DNA of 64,000 nucleotides from Promerops cafer (Eukaryota > Chordata > Aves > Passeriformes > Nectariniidae), in contig VZSE01002469.1 of NCBI GenBank assembly GCA_013398275.1, forward strand, positions 103,492-167,491, read 5' to 3'. The notes under the pieces are model-generated. The model was not told the DNA's origin and did not search any database. It worked only from the letters and a program-made list of their open reading frames with translations. The position numbers and the translations under genes are program-made. Below are positions 13,877 through 26,949 of this stretch, piece by piece; position 1 is the stretch's first letter, and every line of letters starts with the position of its first letter.

Positions 13877-14270
13877 TCATGGGATGGTTTGGGTTGGAAG
13901 GGACCTCAAGCCCATCCAGTGCCACCCCTGCCATGGCAGGGACACCTTCCACTAGCCCAGGTGGCTCCAAGCCCTGTCCAGCCTGGCCTTGGACACTTCC
14001 AGGGATCCAGGGGCAGCCACAGCTGCTCTGGGCACCCTGTGCCAGGGCCTCACCACCCTCACAGCCAAAACTTTACTCCTAATATCTAATCTAAATCTTT
14101 CCTTCTTTCAGTTTGAAGCTGGTCCTCCTTGTTCTGCCACTCCAGGCCCTTGTCCAAACTCCCTCTCCAGCTCTCTTGGAGCCCCTTTATCACTGGAAGG
14201 GGTTCCAAGGTCTGCCCAGAACCTTCTCTTCTTCAGGCTGAACAAGCCCAGCTCTCCCAGCCTGTCAAGG
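13877..14270 (-). mobile_element. CR1 LINE 3' tail, longer copy
   Basis: About 390 bases from 'catgggatggtttgggttgg' to 'gctctcccagcctgtc'. It has all the tail blocks, including 'ctcttggagcccc' and 'ttcaggctgaacaagccc'. It is comparable in extent to the copy at 3860. Confidence 0.92.
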
Positions 14271-15719
14271 TAAGCCAAACATCAAAGGAGGAAAACACAC
14301 TCTGAATCTTAAATAGCTGGAGAGGCAAAAGCTGTGTCTCTTGGAACAGGGAGAAAACAAAGCTAAGACCGGAGCTACACACGATTACGCAACCCTCGCT
14401 GCGAGTCACCCTGGAGCCCAGACCTCAAACGCCCCACTGGCACCAACAGCAGCAATTCAAGTTGTAACTCGTGAAGACAATCAGCTCCTGAGCTCCTCAA
14501 CGCCAGCCAGAAAACGCAGCTCCAGCCCCTCCGCGCTACTGCTGCCCTAAAATATTCCCAAAGGTACCTGGGAACAAGGAAAGAGCAGCATCCCGGCCGA
14601 GCCGGCAGCCAGAAGGGCTGGAGCACACGGTGTGAGCAGGGCTGGAGCTCCAGGGAGGTACGGAGGGCTCTGCCTGCCCTGGGGGTGAATCACTGTGCTC
14701 AGAGGGAGCAATAACTCCAGGAGCGCTCTGAGGTGTCCGCCCCGCAGCCTCTCATTCCTCCTCACCCCAGGAAAACGTGCTAAATCACAGCCCAGCGAGC
14801 CCAGCTGAACGGGGCAAGGTGGCAGAGCAGCCCAGCTCCCAAGGAGACAAAGCATGCTTACAGGGCTGTGCTGGAAGAGGCAGGAGTGGCCAGCAGTGCC
14901 CCAAAAGCCAGCGCTGGGAACGCTCCTGCAGGAGCCTGGAGGGCGCACAGGAATCACGTGGTGGAGCCAGTGCAGCCTGGGAGAGCTTGCTCCTCCAAAA
15001 CTGTTCCTCACTAAACAATTCCAAAGCACCCCACCCCATTGCTGCTATTGTTGTCAGAGAGGGAATTCCAACCAGAACAATGATTTCCACGACATTTTTC
15101 CGTTGGAAGAAGAAAACTGGTAACACTGCACAGCAAAAATAAAATTTCCACAGTAGTTCATCCCGTACCACAAGTCTCCTTCCTAAAGGGAACAGATTAA
15201 CGTGCCTGGAGTCTGCTGTGCAGCATGGATGTATTTTTAGCTCCAAGGATCCGAAGGCAGCGATGTGGTGGAAGCCTCCCAGGCTGGAGTCAGCCATGGG
15301 AGGTTCATCTCTCCGCACCCTGGAGAGGGCAGCTCATTAAGAGGCTGCTCAGAGCAGAAGGAAACAATTCACCCGTTCCCTGAAGAAATCCCTCTTCCCA
15401 CGACTGCACACAAGGCAGCTCCTCTAATCTCCCCGCCCCCCCACAGCTCATCCCGATTTGCACCATTTTTGGGGAACAGCAATGCATTAAAAGTGCTCTT
15501 TCCTCCCAGATCTTTGGCACAATTAACAGAGATAAATTCAAAGCCGTGCTCATGGCACAACATGGGGTGAGTGGCTCAAAGTGAACCCCAGTGTCCAGAA
15601 GACTGAAAGGAGCAGAGCAGTTTGGCTTTATAATGTTTTACCTGCAACTACCACTTTTCTGTGAGTACTGGTAAAGCAGCATTAGCTGCTGTCCAAACCC
15701 AAGTGAGTGAACCTGAAAA

Positions 15720-15985
15720 ATATCATGGAATGGTTTGGGTTGGGAAGGATCTTAAGGCTCATCCAGTGCCACCCCTGCCATGGCAGGGACACCTTCCACT
15801 GTCCCAGGCTGCTCCAAGCCCTGTCCAGCCTGGCCTTGGGCACTGCCAGGGATCCAGGGGCAGCCCCAGCTGCTCTGGGCACCTGTGCCAGGACCTGCCC
15901 ACCCTGCCAGGGAAGGATTTCTCCCTGATATCCCATCCATCCCTGCCCTCTGGCAGTGGGAAGCCATTCCCCTTGTCCTGGCACT
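15720..15985 (-). mobile_element. CR1 LINE 3' tail
   Basis: About 265 bases from 'atcatggaatggtttgggtt' to 'ccccttgtcctggcactc'. Sequence then departs from the family. Typical 5'-truncated insertion. Confidence 0.92.
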
Positions 15986-17450
15986 CAAATTCCTGATGAA
16001 GATTATCCTCAAAGTGAAGCTTCCAAGGCAGCCAAACACCTCAGTGGCCACCAAAGCCTCTCTGCTCTCCTGGCTACCATGAGCCAATGTTTAACCCAAT
16101 CATCAGGTGCAGGAGCCCATTCCCAGGCCACAAAAGGTGACTTAGTCACATTAGCTACCTACAACAGTGCCATTCATCACCAACCCTTCAGGGACACACC
16201 TTTGGGAACAACACCTGGCAGGTGTGCAGGGGTCACTGCCTCAGCTCCGGGAGTCCAAAAAAGGGAATAAAATGCAAGCAAAACTATGGATTAGAGAGTA
16301 ATCAATAATTAGAGAGTTAATTATTTCATAAATTGCCAGGTATTCTGACTGTCCCGTCCAAGAGCTCAGAGGAGGCACTGCCTGGATGCAGATGGCCTCA
16401 CCTAACCACCTGCAGAGGTGCATTTGGGAATCCCAAATGTGCCACTGGGGAACACAAATGCTCAATTCTGAATATTCACAGGACAACAGGCAGAAAAGGA
16501 GAGGAAAAATAAAGGAAAAATGCAAAAAGTCTACACAAGACCCAAAAGTCCTGAGTAGAGCCAAGCCATTTTTCAGACTTTTATTAAAATTAGATTGGCC
16601 TTAGACTGTGTATCACATTCATCTGTTGTGAGCAGCAAAAGAGCACCAACATCACCCGGTGAAAGACACAGAAATGCAGAGGGGACCAGAGGTAACCTCT
16701 ACAACCAAGGCTCCTCCACACCCACAGGACCCACTGAAGTGAGCTTACACACCTCAAAAACTAGCTCGTTTGTAACACTCACAGCATCCACCAAAGGCAA
16801 AGCTACTAAAATCTGGTGTGTAGGTCTAGGAAAATAAAGCTTTGCTTCAGCCCTGCCTCCCCTCCCGAGCCCTTCCTCCTCCAAACGCCTGAAATAGGAT
16901 GTTACACTACTTGTTTATACGCCATTACAGAAAAACATGCTGGGTTTCTTCATCCTGCATTACAGAACAAAATGTTACCCAATTCCCCCGTAAAGAACCA
17001 AGAAATAACTGTGAGACCATATGCATGGGGAAGCATCCACGTGCTGGAGTAATCCGGCCTTACGTAACCGGCCACGGGCGTCTGACCACAACCAGCAGCA
17101 AAGGAAGGGCCAGACCACCTTCCCTTTAAAACCCACCCAAAAATTCATCTGGAGGGGTCTGATCCAGGACACAAATGAAATTCATGTCTCTAAGTTACAA
17201 TCTGAGGTTTCTGCCATCAAAGTACCCAGAGCACAGAATGCTGGGTGGTTGATTTTCTCTCCTTGAGCTCATCCCCATTAACCAAAAATGAATCATTTGT
17301 TAATTGGCGAGTTCAGTTTGAACCCATGCCACCATGATTCTTATCTCAGTAGTTAGAAGGCAGCTCCTTCCAAGGATCCAACAAGCCAGGGACAAAGGCA
17401 GAGATCAGCATCCTGCAACATCAGGAATCTGAGACTGATAATCCTGGAGA

Positions 17451-17668
17451 TCACAGAGTAGTTCAGTTTGGAAGCCTCTGAGATCATCCAGTCCAGCACT
17501 GCCAGCATCACCACTAAACCAAGTGTCACATCCACATGTTTTTTAACACCTCCAGAGCGAGAGGGTCCCCCCGGGCTCTTCTTCTCCAGGCTGAGCCCCC
17601 TGAGCTCCCTCAGCCCCTCCTGGTGCTCCAGACCCTGCCTCACATCCCTTCCCTTCCCTGGACATGCA
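17451..17668 (-). mobile_element. CR1-like tail of a second subfamily, internally deleted
   Basis: Begins 'tcacagagtagttcagtttg' and includes 'gatcatccagtccagcac', 'ccactaaaccaagtg' and 'cacatccacatg'. It then jumps to the distal 'ttctccaggctgagccccc' block. The middle of the usual tail is missing, so it is either a deletion or a product of template jumping. The wording of the first half differs from the other CR1 copies and resembles the subfamily seen at 57563. Confidence 0.75.
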
Positions 17669-18259
17669 TGGTGGGCTCAGCTCAGAACAGCCGTGGTGTG
17701 GACAAGGCAGCCAAAAACAAGAGGTGCAAAACAGACCCGAAATCCACACGTAATAGATTTAATAAAATCCATCTTTGTCCCCTTTCTACCTGCTGGCAGC
17801 CAAAAGGAAACACAAAAGCACAGGCACATTATTATGAAAAGCAAGTCAACTTCTTGTGCAGGGATAAGCATAACAAATGTTTCACTGCTCTGTTTCAAGC
17901 ATTTCGTATCTTAAACTGAACCCAGGAAAGAACATTACCAGTTAAGCTATTACAGCAAATGAAATGAAAATTGAAAATCAAGTCTAACCGACATTAAATT
18001 TAAATAAATATATCTCAATTCCAGGATCATAATACATAGTTCTTATGACAAAAAACTTCTGGAGAAGGGAAAAACATGCTTGGTAACTCTGAATATTAAG
18101 CTACAGTACCACAGGCATCTCACAGTTTATCTAAATAAAGTGTCTCCAGCAAAGAGCCCTGGTTCCTCCAGTGCAGGCTGCAGTGTGATTAACAGAGGTC
18201 CATTAGAGAGGCAATCCATAACCTGGCTCCTGTGAGGAGTCCTTGCCACATCCGTCTGC

Positions 18260-18273
18260 GTTTCCATGGCAAC
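18260..18273. promoter_or_regulatory. RFX X-box palindrome
   Basis: GTTTCCATGGCAAC is a near-perfect inverted repeat matching the RFX-family consensus GTTNCCATGGNAAC. It sits in unique AT-rich sequence with no CR1 within 500 bases. RFX factors bind this site in enhancers and in promoters of ciliary genes. Activity here is inferred from the motif alone. Confidence 0.55.
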
Positions 18274-19857
18274 CAGGCAGGAAAATATAAAGCAAATTAC
18301 AGTTAAATGAAAATTATTCTCCATGACAATATATGTTAATGCGGGAACATTTGCAAGGCCATTCCACATAAAATGTTTACATTCACACATGTGTCTACAA
18401 AAATAAATAAAAGGCAGCTGGAGCAGCTAATGGATCACCCAAAGAGAAGGAACAGAGTCTTTTTTGCCCCCCCTAAGTTTAAGTGTATTCATTAGAATAA
18501 AATTCTTCAAGCTGAAGAATACCCGAAGTATTTGCCCATTTCCAAACAGAAACACTCTTTAAGGAACAGGTTTTCAGAAGACTTAAAACGCACATTTATG
18601 AATGTTGTGAACCTTTAATTTTCCTGGCTGCAAACAAAGACCACATTTATGCCTCACCATCCCAGCAGAAAATGGTTTAAACGAGAGGTTAAGTTTATGT
18701 TTAGAGAGATCTGAAACTGGAATAGTGACTTATTTTAATCAGCTATAACTTACTGAGAACTGGAAGGTGTCTTATACCTCAGAATTTGGGGTGGTGACTC
18801 CACAGCTGGGAGAATCTTACACCCCACCAGGGTTTAAAGACACCACAGGGCACTAAAATACTTTTAGAAAAGCCCACAGCTAAAAGCTGATCATACTCTC
18901 CCACCATCACCCCTTAGCCTGAATAGTTCTTTTTTAGGGAATGTGTCTCAGTTTAGGGAATATATCTTCTGGAGCATGAGGGAAGTTAATTGGAATGAGG
19001 CTCGTCAAGATGCAGCCACTTCGTTATTTTTTTAACTCCCTTGGCTCCTACCCCAAAGAAAAGCCCAGAGAAAGGAAGGAGGTTATAAACTGGCTCACAG
19101 TCTCTGCCACTGAAACGCCACGTTTTCAGAAGGGTCTAAAATACTGCCCTGGAAAACAGCCCCCGTCAGCCGCCCTGCCAAGTTCCTTTCCCATGGAAAT
19201 GCTCTGCGAGTGACACAGGTGCAGGTTTCTTAGGGAGCCCCAGAAAGAGCACAAGGCACTTTTTGAAGGCGTTTGGGAGAGCTGGGAGCACAGAGCGGGG
19301 CATTCACTGCGCTGGCACATCTGAGCCCGCTCCGCGCGCGCTCCCACTGACCTCTGCATCTGCTCCCGCCTCCGCCTACGGAACAATGCTCGGATCAGGA
19401 GGATCGTAACTTTTTATGACAGTGGGAAAACTGCAATCTTCTCCACGAGTTCACTCCACCCTGCACATAAAACTGCTCATAGGTTCAACCATAAAGCAAA
19501 CTCCCTCCTTTGAAGTTCCACTCGGAGCCCTGCACACGCTGTAAAGCCGAGCTGGCGGAGGGCAGCGCATTAAGGTTTTACATAACCACCCTCGTGGAAA
19601 GCATCGCTCCCGACTCAGCCAGAGCCACTGCTGACAAAAGCAAGTCAGGCCACGGAGTATCTGGGTAACAGAACTCCTCACAGGTGAGCTCAGGTTACCC
19701 ACAAACACCAAAGTCACACACCACCCAATACATTCCAGCCATGCTCCACTTTCCCCGAGGATCAGCTTCCCGCAGAGCCCGCAGCTGTGTTCCCATCATC
19801 ACTCCAGCTCAGTGCTGCCCCATGGCCCCCTCCACCTTTCCCTCCACGGGATATGCA

Positions 19858-20070
19858 GGCAGAGCAGGGCTGGAAGGGAGCTCTGGAGACCATCCAGTCC
19901 CACCCCCTGCCAAGGCACAGTCACCCAGAGGGACAGGAACATGTCCAGGTGGGTTTGGAATGTCTCCAGAGGGAGACCCCACGCCCTCCCTGAACAGCCA
20001 TTCCAGGGCTCTGCCACCCTCCAAGGAAAGTTCTTCCTCATGTTGAGGTGGAACTTCTTGTGCTTTAGTT
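19858..20070 (-). mobile_element. CR1-like tail of a third sequence type
   Basis: Begins 'agagcagggctggaaggg'. It contains 'accatccagtcccacccc', 'ggaatgtctccagaggga' and 'cttcctcatgttgaggtgg'. These blocks are typical of another avian CR1 subfamily, distinct from the commoner type in this window. Confidence 0.75.
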
Positions 20071-23000
20071 TATGTATCTCCATACAATGCACAGAATGTA
20101 ACCATAAACAGTCTAAAAAACAAAACCTAACCCCTGCCAATGGAACCCCAGCAGCAGTTGCTAGGATCCTCTGCAAACCTCACTAATTGCTGGGATTGGG
20201 TTTCCAGGGAAGCTCCTTGCTGCAGCAGTGGAGAGGCTGAATGCTGTTTTCACAAAAGAACTTGTAAAACCCCAGGCTGCATGTCTGCAACAGCCAGGAT
20301 TTATATTCCAGGCACAAATCAGATTATGCTGCACACACCGTGCTCCCAGGGCTCCAAGCAGGTGGATCCCACCAGGATGAGCAGCATTCCTGGATGCCCA
20401 AGCTCCAGAGCTCGGTTCCCTGCTCTCCCTGATGGGCTCCACACCTCTTTGAGGACACCTGAGTGTGTCAGGTGCCTCCCTGCTGGAAAAGTCATTTTCT
20501 CTGTAACCATAAGGAAATGCATGCTAACACGGAGCGAGATTCCAGGGCAAACCAGGCAGCCTGCAGCTCTCCTGCAGGGAACAGGGCAGGAGACTCAGGG
20601 ACACCAGGCTGCTGGGCAGCACTACCACTGCTAGTAACCTCATGGTGGAGAGCCCCATCATACAAACACAGATAAATCCACAAAAGAGATTCCAAGAGCG
20701 GATCCAAGCAAGGACAGTGAGGGAGATGCGGGAGAGGGAAGGAGCTGCTCCCTGTGAGCACACGGCACAGCTCCCCGAACATCCCTGCCAGCATTCCCCA
20801 CACCCCAGGAGCCTTCACCTCAGCACACCCACAGCTTCACTCCCCTCCCAAGCACTCTCCGCCCACCATGAAAAACAAGGTCCAGCTCTCCAGAGGGAGA
20901 GGAAGATGTAGGAACAACTCAGAGAGAAGGAGGAAGGCAGGAACAGACGGGAGGGACCGCAAAAGGCAGACAGGCTAAAATTAGAGACAAGCATCCTGGA
21001 TGAGGAGGACCAAGGCAAGAGCAGAACCTCCATCAGATGAGGCTCCTGGGAAAGGGAAGGGACGGACAGGAGGGAGAAGAAACATCCTGGTGGGTGAAGC
21101 AGGGGAAGCTCGCAGACAGAGCACACTGCAGGAGGAAATTAAATTCAGCATTTTAAGACTACAGCCTCCAGCTCCTTAACCAAGGAGGTCTACTCAGCAC
21201 ACCAGGAAAGAGCCATGAAGTTGACTTCTTGTCTGATCCCTTCCCCCCTGGACTAACTCAGAGGAATTCATCTCTCACCACAGAACCAGTTTAACACCCC
21301 AGTGCCAGTGCTGATCACAGGGGAAGGGAACTGAATTCACCGTCGAGCAGCTGAGTAACACAGGGCACCTCTCTGATCTCCTGGGAGAGCCAGAAACCTT
21401 CCAGGCTGCTGGGAAAACGAGGAGCAGAGAGCCCAGAGCCAGGAGAGCCACCAGGCAGGACCTCGGCACGTGCCAGGACAGGCCACGGCGTGGAGGAAAA
21501 CCAGAGCAGCCACCAGGCAGCCTAACTCCCAAACCCAGCACATTCCCCCATACGTGGGGACAAGAAACCACACGAATAAAAAACGTCAGCATTCAAGGTG
21601 AGCAGGTTTTCATCTTCAAACCCGTGCACTGGACCCTTGGGCTGCTGAGGAAGGTGAAGTTTCACACACTTAATCCCTGAACTTGCTCATTACAGTCCAG
21701 CTTGGATAAATGGATCTGCCTGTGCCGAGCTGCAAGATGAAACCACGGAGACAGCTCGGGGTGGGCAGCAGCCCAGCGCCGTAACCGGAGCGCCCGGTGG
21801 TATTCAAACCCCAGAGCACAGCCAGGAGCAGGATGTTTGTGTCCCCCCACACACACCCCTTCCCTGCATTACCTACATCTCTTCCCAGCATCGCCACGGC
21901 TAATCTCATCCATCCAAAGATATATGGATATATTTATAGACAGGCTTACATCTCCAGCACATCCAAGGCCTGACGCAACCGCGGAGCGCCGGTCGGTGTT
22001 GTTACCACAACGCTGACATTTCACAATCTGCCACAGCCATCCTCCTGCAGAACGTGGAAAACACCAGCCCCGGAGTGTAAAGTCTATCCCAAAGTGCTTT
22101 CCATGGGATACACTCACTGCCACAGTCAGCAGGATCCGAGCCCTGCCACCTCCTCCCTGCAGCAGCTATCAGGAGACCATTCCCAAAGGAGAACTTCTTG
22201 GAACTTTATCTTGGCTCCTCCTGGACCTAACCAGCCTGCAGAAGCCCGGCCACTTACCAGTCATTCGGAGCTCCTGGTACAACTTGTTTACACAGCCCAG
22301 GTCACAGGATCGGCTGGAAGGTGTAAGCAGGATATAGTTTTTATGGCTCTGAACTCCTGCCCAGATAAGCCGATAAGGCCCCGGCTGGGGGCGGGGAGCA
22401 CTTTCATGTGTTCCTGATTTGAAAGGAAGAGGCACCACGAACTGCAGCTAAGCAGTTGGTGCTTAATAATGAAGCTTCCATTCACCTCTAAAGCTATTTA
22501 ATGCCTTTTTTTTTTTTTTTGGAGTTCCTAATTACACATCCTTTCATTTCACATCCCGATATTGAGGGCAGCACCGTATTTCCAAGCCCAGCACTCCAGC
22601 CTCTGGCTGCCGAGCCTTCAGGGACACTCTGCCTCCAGATCGTGGTGAATTTTTCAGAGGGTAACATCTCCCCGACTCTCTGATTCTTCCCCATGCCTGT
22701 GACACAGTTTTAGCAGCTTTATGCTGCTCTAAAGGTAAATTATTTGAGACTGTTTCTATCCTGCAAAGCTGTCAGTCTCTCAAAAATAATTACAGAGCCA
22801 GCTCTCTCCAGCCTGTGCTCCCCCGAGCCTGGAACCACCCCACCGTGACACCCTGCGAACACCCACATCCTCAGTGAGGACCCGAAACCCATCACCCAAA
22901 CAAGGACCACCTTAACACTCCTCTCACAGCAAATCCAACACAGCACAAGAGGAAAGGAGATGCCTTCTCCCTGGAAAAACATCCATCCCCTCACACACAG

Positions 23001-23479
23001 CTGAGACAAAGCTGCTTTTACACATACTACAAAGTTTTCTAGCCTTTCCGTTCTCCAAGTCCGGAAATTTCATTACATGGCGTTTCAGCCACACACAAAC
23101 CCAGCACCAGCACAGACACACTTGCACCTAACAGCAAAATAAATATTTCAGTGTTTCCACAAGATATCCAGTGTTGTAACCTTTGGTTTCCGAATCCAAA
23201 CGCAACATACAATCAATACCCTGCTCCTGCCACTGCAGTAATTCACAGCAGAAGGTTTATTTTAAAAACACTCATCGGATAAGTTTGGTTTTCCTCGAGA
23301 CAGGGGAAGAAAGGCTGCCTCCAGATTTGGAGAGGATAAATAATTCAATGCCTGAATGCCAAGGGCAGTGTGCACACATCCATATGGCAGGGACAATGCA
23401 GACAGTAATATATGCTGCACATCACCACCCTGACAGTGCCTTCAACCCTGACCTAGAAAAAAAACATCACTTTCTTCTG

Positions 23480-23874
23480 ACTCCAGCAGCCAGCTCCCTC
23501 CCCGGCGCTGCCACCCGCTCGCCGTGGGGTTACCGTGAGGAAGCACTTCCCAGTCCCTCGGCCTTTCCAGGCTGCAGCTCCAGCCTCTGCTCCCAACAGC
23601 TCCACGCGAGGAGCTGCGCGCCCTACCCACGCGGCGAACTCCGGAGAACGGGAGAGAACCCCAGGAGACGGAGGCTTCGGACGTCCTCCTTGGCAGCTCA
23701 CGCTCTCCCAGCCAGCGCTGAGAGGGGCAGGAAAAGCCAGGATGGTTTCTCAGACGTGAGGTCTGGCCAGATGCCGGCAGGGCCCCAAGGGAGGAGGAGC
23801 AGAGGGAGCGGGGAGGCTGCTCCCGCCGAGAGCCGGCACCCACCCGAGCCCTGCCATGGGGCTCCCGTGCCGTC
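23480..23874. other. GC-rich, CpG-moderate block
   Basis: Roughly 400 bases noticeably richer in G, C and CpG than the surrounding intron, abutting the 30-bp minisatellite. Frames are open on both strands for up to 240 codons, but the protein text is arginine- and proline-rich and unlike any family I know. It could be a minor CpG island or alternative first exon. No clear promoter motif decides it. Confidence 0.35.
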
Positions 23875-24204
23875 CTCGAGGGACGGGGACCACATGGATC
23901 ACCTTGGATAGACACGTGACCACGGAGATCCCACTGGACGTACACACCACCAGCAAGACCGTGTTGGATGGACACAGCACCAAACAGACCGTGTTGGACA
24001 GACAGAGGACCACAAAGACCCCACTTGACAGACACAGAACCAAACTGATCATGTTGGATGGACACAGGACCACAAAGGTCCCACTGGATGGGCACAGGAC
24101 CATGTAGGTCATATAGGATGGACACAAGATCATTTAAATCACGTTGGATGGGCACAGGACCACGTAGATGCCACTGGGTGGACACTGGACCACACAGAAG
24201 ACCA
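23875..24204. repeat. 30-bp minisatellite, about 11 units
   Basis: The core 'tggatggacacaggaccac' recurs every 30 bases. TGGA-like starts fall at 23905, 23935, 23965, 23995, 24025, 24055, 24085, 24115, 24145 and 24175, with a degenerate first unit from 23875. The register is exact although units have diverged by several substitutions each. Because 30 is divisible by three, frames stay open and a 10-residue repeat appears on translation, which makes spurious ORFs on both strands. Confidence 0.95.
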
Positions 24205-26949
24205 CCTCTTCCCCCACAGAACAGGGAAAGGGCTGCTCACCAGAGAAACCATCCCTCCTATCCTCCACAGCCCTCACGGACATCAAGCCTGCAGCCACAC
24301 TCATTTCACACTCCCAAAATTAACCATCACACATCACCCTGCCCCACTGTCCTAGTTCGATGACTTGATAATCTCACTACATCCTACAACTTGAAGAAAA
24401 CATTACAATCAAGACAAAGAATTCTGGAGCCCAAAATACCTGATATAATTAACTGCACCTTCTAACATGATTATTTCCTTTCCTGACCCCAATTATTCCT
24501 TCAGTTTATTAAAGAAAACTCAAATACAGAGCAACGTTAACACCCCAAAGAGCCACATAAACAGGAAAAAAGTCTGAGGGCACCATTACAAACAGACTTA
24601 ATGGAACTTCAAGATTGGAAATGGATCTTGAAAGCTGTCAGATCAAAGCAAGATCTTTCTCGTGTAAGGACTGCATTACCCTCGGAGCCACAGAGCTAAT
24701 ACCATCTATAAAAATATTTTGCTCAAATAAGTGAAGAACAGCAGCGTTTCATCTGTCAAAAGGTGCGAGGCTTTTATGGGATTAGCCATTCCACATGCAG
24801 CATAAAAATTAGAGCAGATTTTTAAAAGCCCCCAGCTCAGCTGACGGAGACTCCACAGCCCGACGTGCACCCGCTTTCTTCACATGCGCGCCACGCCGAG
24901 CAGATTTTTCACTGTTATTAGCATTTAAGCTTCTTTTTACTTTTTTTTCCCCACCATACTCTCGTAAAAGATTACAAATTGGCATCACCCATAAGTAGCC
25001 TCAGCTGAAGCACCACCACCCAGACTCAGAGAAATTAAGAATTTTAAATACCCAACAGTTGCCTGAGAAAATACACCAGCAAACACCAGTTCTCACACAG
25101 GAAAGCTTAGAAAGTGGAGTAGAATGTGCTCAAAACCAGCCTCCAGACCACGGGCGCTGACAGCTTCCCACCCCCCTTCCCAGCAGGATTCCAAAGGCAG
25201 CGTTTTGCCCAGATTTTAAGGCTGCACAAACCTGCTTAGGACGCTTGTGATTTGAAATAATTGCCTACACAAGCTTTCCCTTAACAGTGATGGGAGTATT
25301 TTTTATGGCCGTGCATCGGTGGCACACAAATTACGTAACACTTGGCTGAGAACCCTCCGAAAAAGCAGCTCTGTGCTGCTAATCCCTCACGCAGGAAGGA
25401 GGAAAATATTTAAAAGCTGCATACAAATCATTCCTGTGAGTGTCGTGCAGACTGGTTTAAATTAGATGGGGTAAAAATATATGTGAGCTGATCACGAAAC
25501 ACTGGAATCTTTGCTATGGAGACACCGGTTCCTCTCCACAGCCTTTTACAACTGAAATACAGGGAATTCTCCCCGGCGATGGAGGGAGCACACAAGCACC
25601 TTTACTAGAGCTCATCGAGGAAATACGAGGAGAATAACAACCCCCATGTAAATATTTTCCAGTATTATTTGCTTTGCTGTACTGAAAAGCAGCAGTACCT
25701 GCCACTACTTGCTCTGGGTCTACCACCATTAAATCTTAATACCCAGGAGGAATTTCAATCCGTAAGGCAACTGCTGAGCCTGAAATACAGGTACAGGGCA
25801 GGAAGAGGGGCAGACCTCCTCAGAAAGCCGTCACTCCATAATTTTACAAAATGTAATTAACCAGCTCCGGCCCTGTGCCTTTCCTTCCCTAAGAGAAGGA
25901 TTTCTTCACCGAGTAATTAGCCTGTCCCAGTTAAGACTCAAGTCACCACACAACATATTTTCCCCAAAACAAAGCCACATGCACTATTTTTAAAAAATAT
26001 TGCCATTTCCTCACAGCCACTTAAATCTCTTCCCAGCTTTTGGCTTAGTCACTGCCTGTGTCTAAAACTCACTGAAACCAACCCACCACTGTGGGAGCCG
26101 CTAAAACCCTGGGTTTATTCCCACACTGGAGACACTTCATCATTCCAGAGCACTGCCTCCTTTTAACGTATAGAAAAGCTGGAGGTAAGGAAAAAAAAAA
26201 CCTCTTAGTACTTCAAACACATGTCCAAAAGCCACAACATAAAGACAAAGAGGACAGATTAAACGCTGTAAAGACACGCTCGTCGGGAACCTTCCTTTGA
26301 AGTATCTGCAGGAAACACTGTCATCACGCAGCCATGTTACAATTACACAGTTAAAATAATCAGCACCAGTTGTAAGTAGCCCATCTGGTTCCCTGGAAAG
26401 GGAACACTGCTGGTACAGTATTGATTAACACGACGAGTCTCACTGACCCCAGAGAAATGCATTTGTCTGCTCTGCTGAGCAGCGGAAGAACGCGGCACGA
26501 CGCCGCGCTACGCTTCGCTTTGTTCACAAGCATTTGGGGGGACTTAGTCCATTAAAACACGAGTGGAAAATAAAATAATCTTATCAGGTTGCCTACCACA
26601 CATGAAGGAAGAAATTAGGCCAAAGGCTTTTTGCTCTGGGGCTTTTTTTTTTTTTAAGATTTCCTTCACCATCCAAACCCAGCCCTCAAACTGGACAATC
26701 TGCAGGTTTAAGTTTGAGCAAATGCTGTTGCAACATCATAAAAACAAAACGCTGCCCATGGAAAAAAAAAAAAAATCAGCTCGCTCTGAACCATGGTTTT
26801 TTATGAAATGGAGAAACAGACAAGAGTTCATTTCTAAAAGCAGAAGCAGAACTGAGCAGCAAAACCAAGTGGGGAACACGAAACGCAACATCTCCAGTTT
26901 CCAGCCAGCACCGACATGGCCGGGGCTCCTCGGCCACTATTTACAACAG
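24205..26949. other. Non-coding, AT-rich block
   Basis: No coding exon or CR1 copy recognised in about 2.7 kb. Homopolymer runs lie at 26643-26655 (T) and 26762-26775 (A). A short CpG cluster occurs at about 26,478-26,520. The absence of repeats next to a promoter region is compatible with regulatory sequence, but no specific element is evident. Confidence 0.4.

Larger units (their letters stand above)
6817..23479. other. Large non-coding block, probable ANKRD11 first intron
   Basis: About 16.7 kb without a recognisable coding exon. It holds six CR1 tails (8518, 11603, 13877, 15720, 17451, 19858), homopolymer runs at 7286-7297 and 22506-22520, and an RFX X-box at 18260. AT-rich stretches without CR1 at about 17.9-18.7 kb are where conserved non-coding elements would be sought. 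A purine-rich stretch lies at about 20.88-21.08 kb. Open frames here are short and resemble nothing known. Confidence 0.5.

Noticed and set aside
23442..24185. A 247-codon minus-strand frame with a 10-residue repeat
   Set aside because: The repeat comes from the 30-bp minisatellite, whose period is divisible by three. No known repeat protein matches and no splice context supports it.
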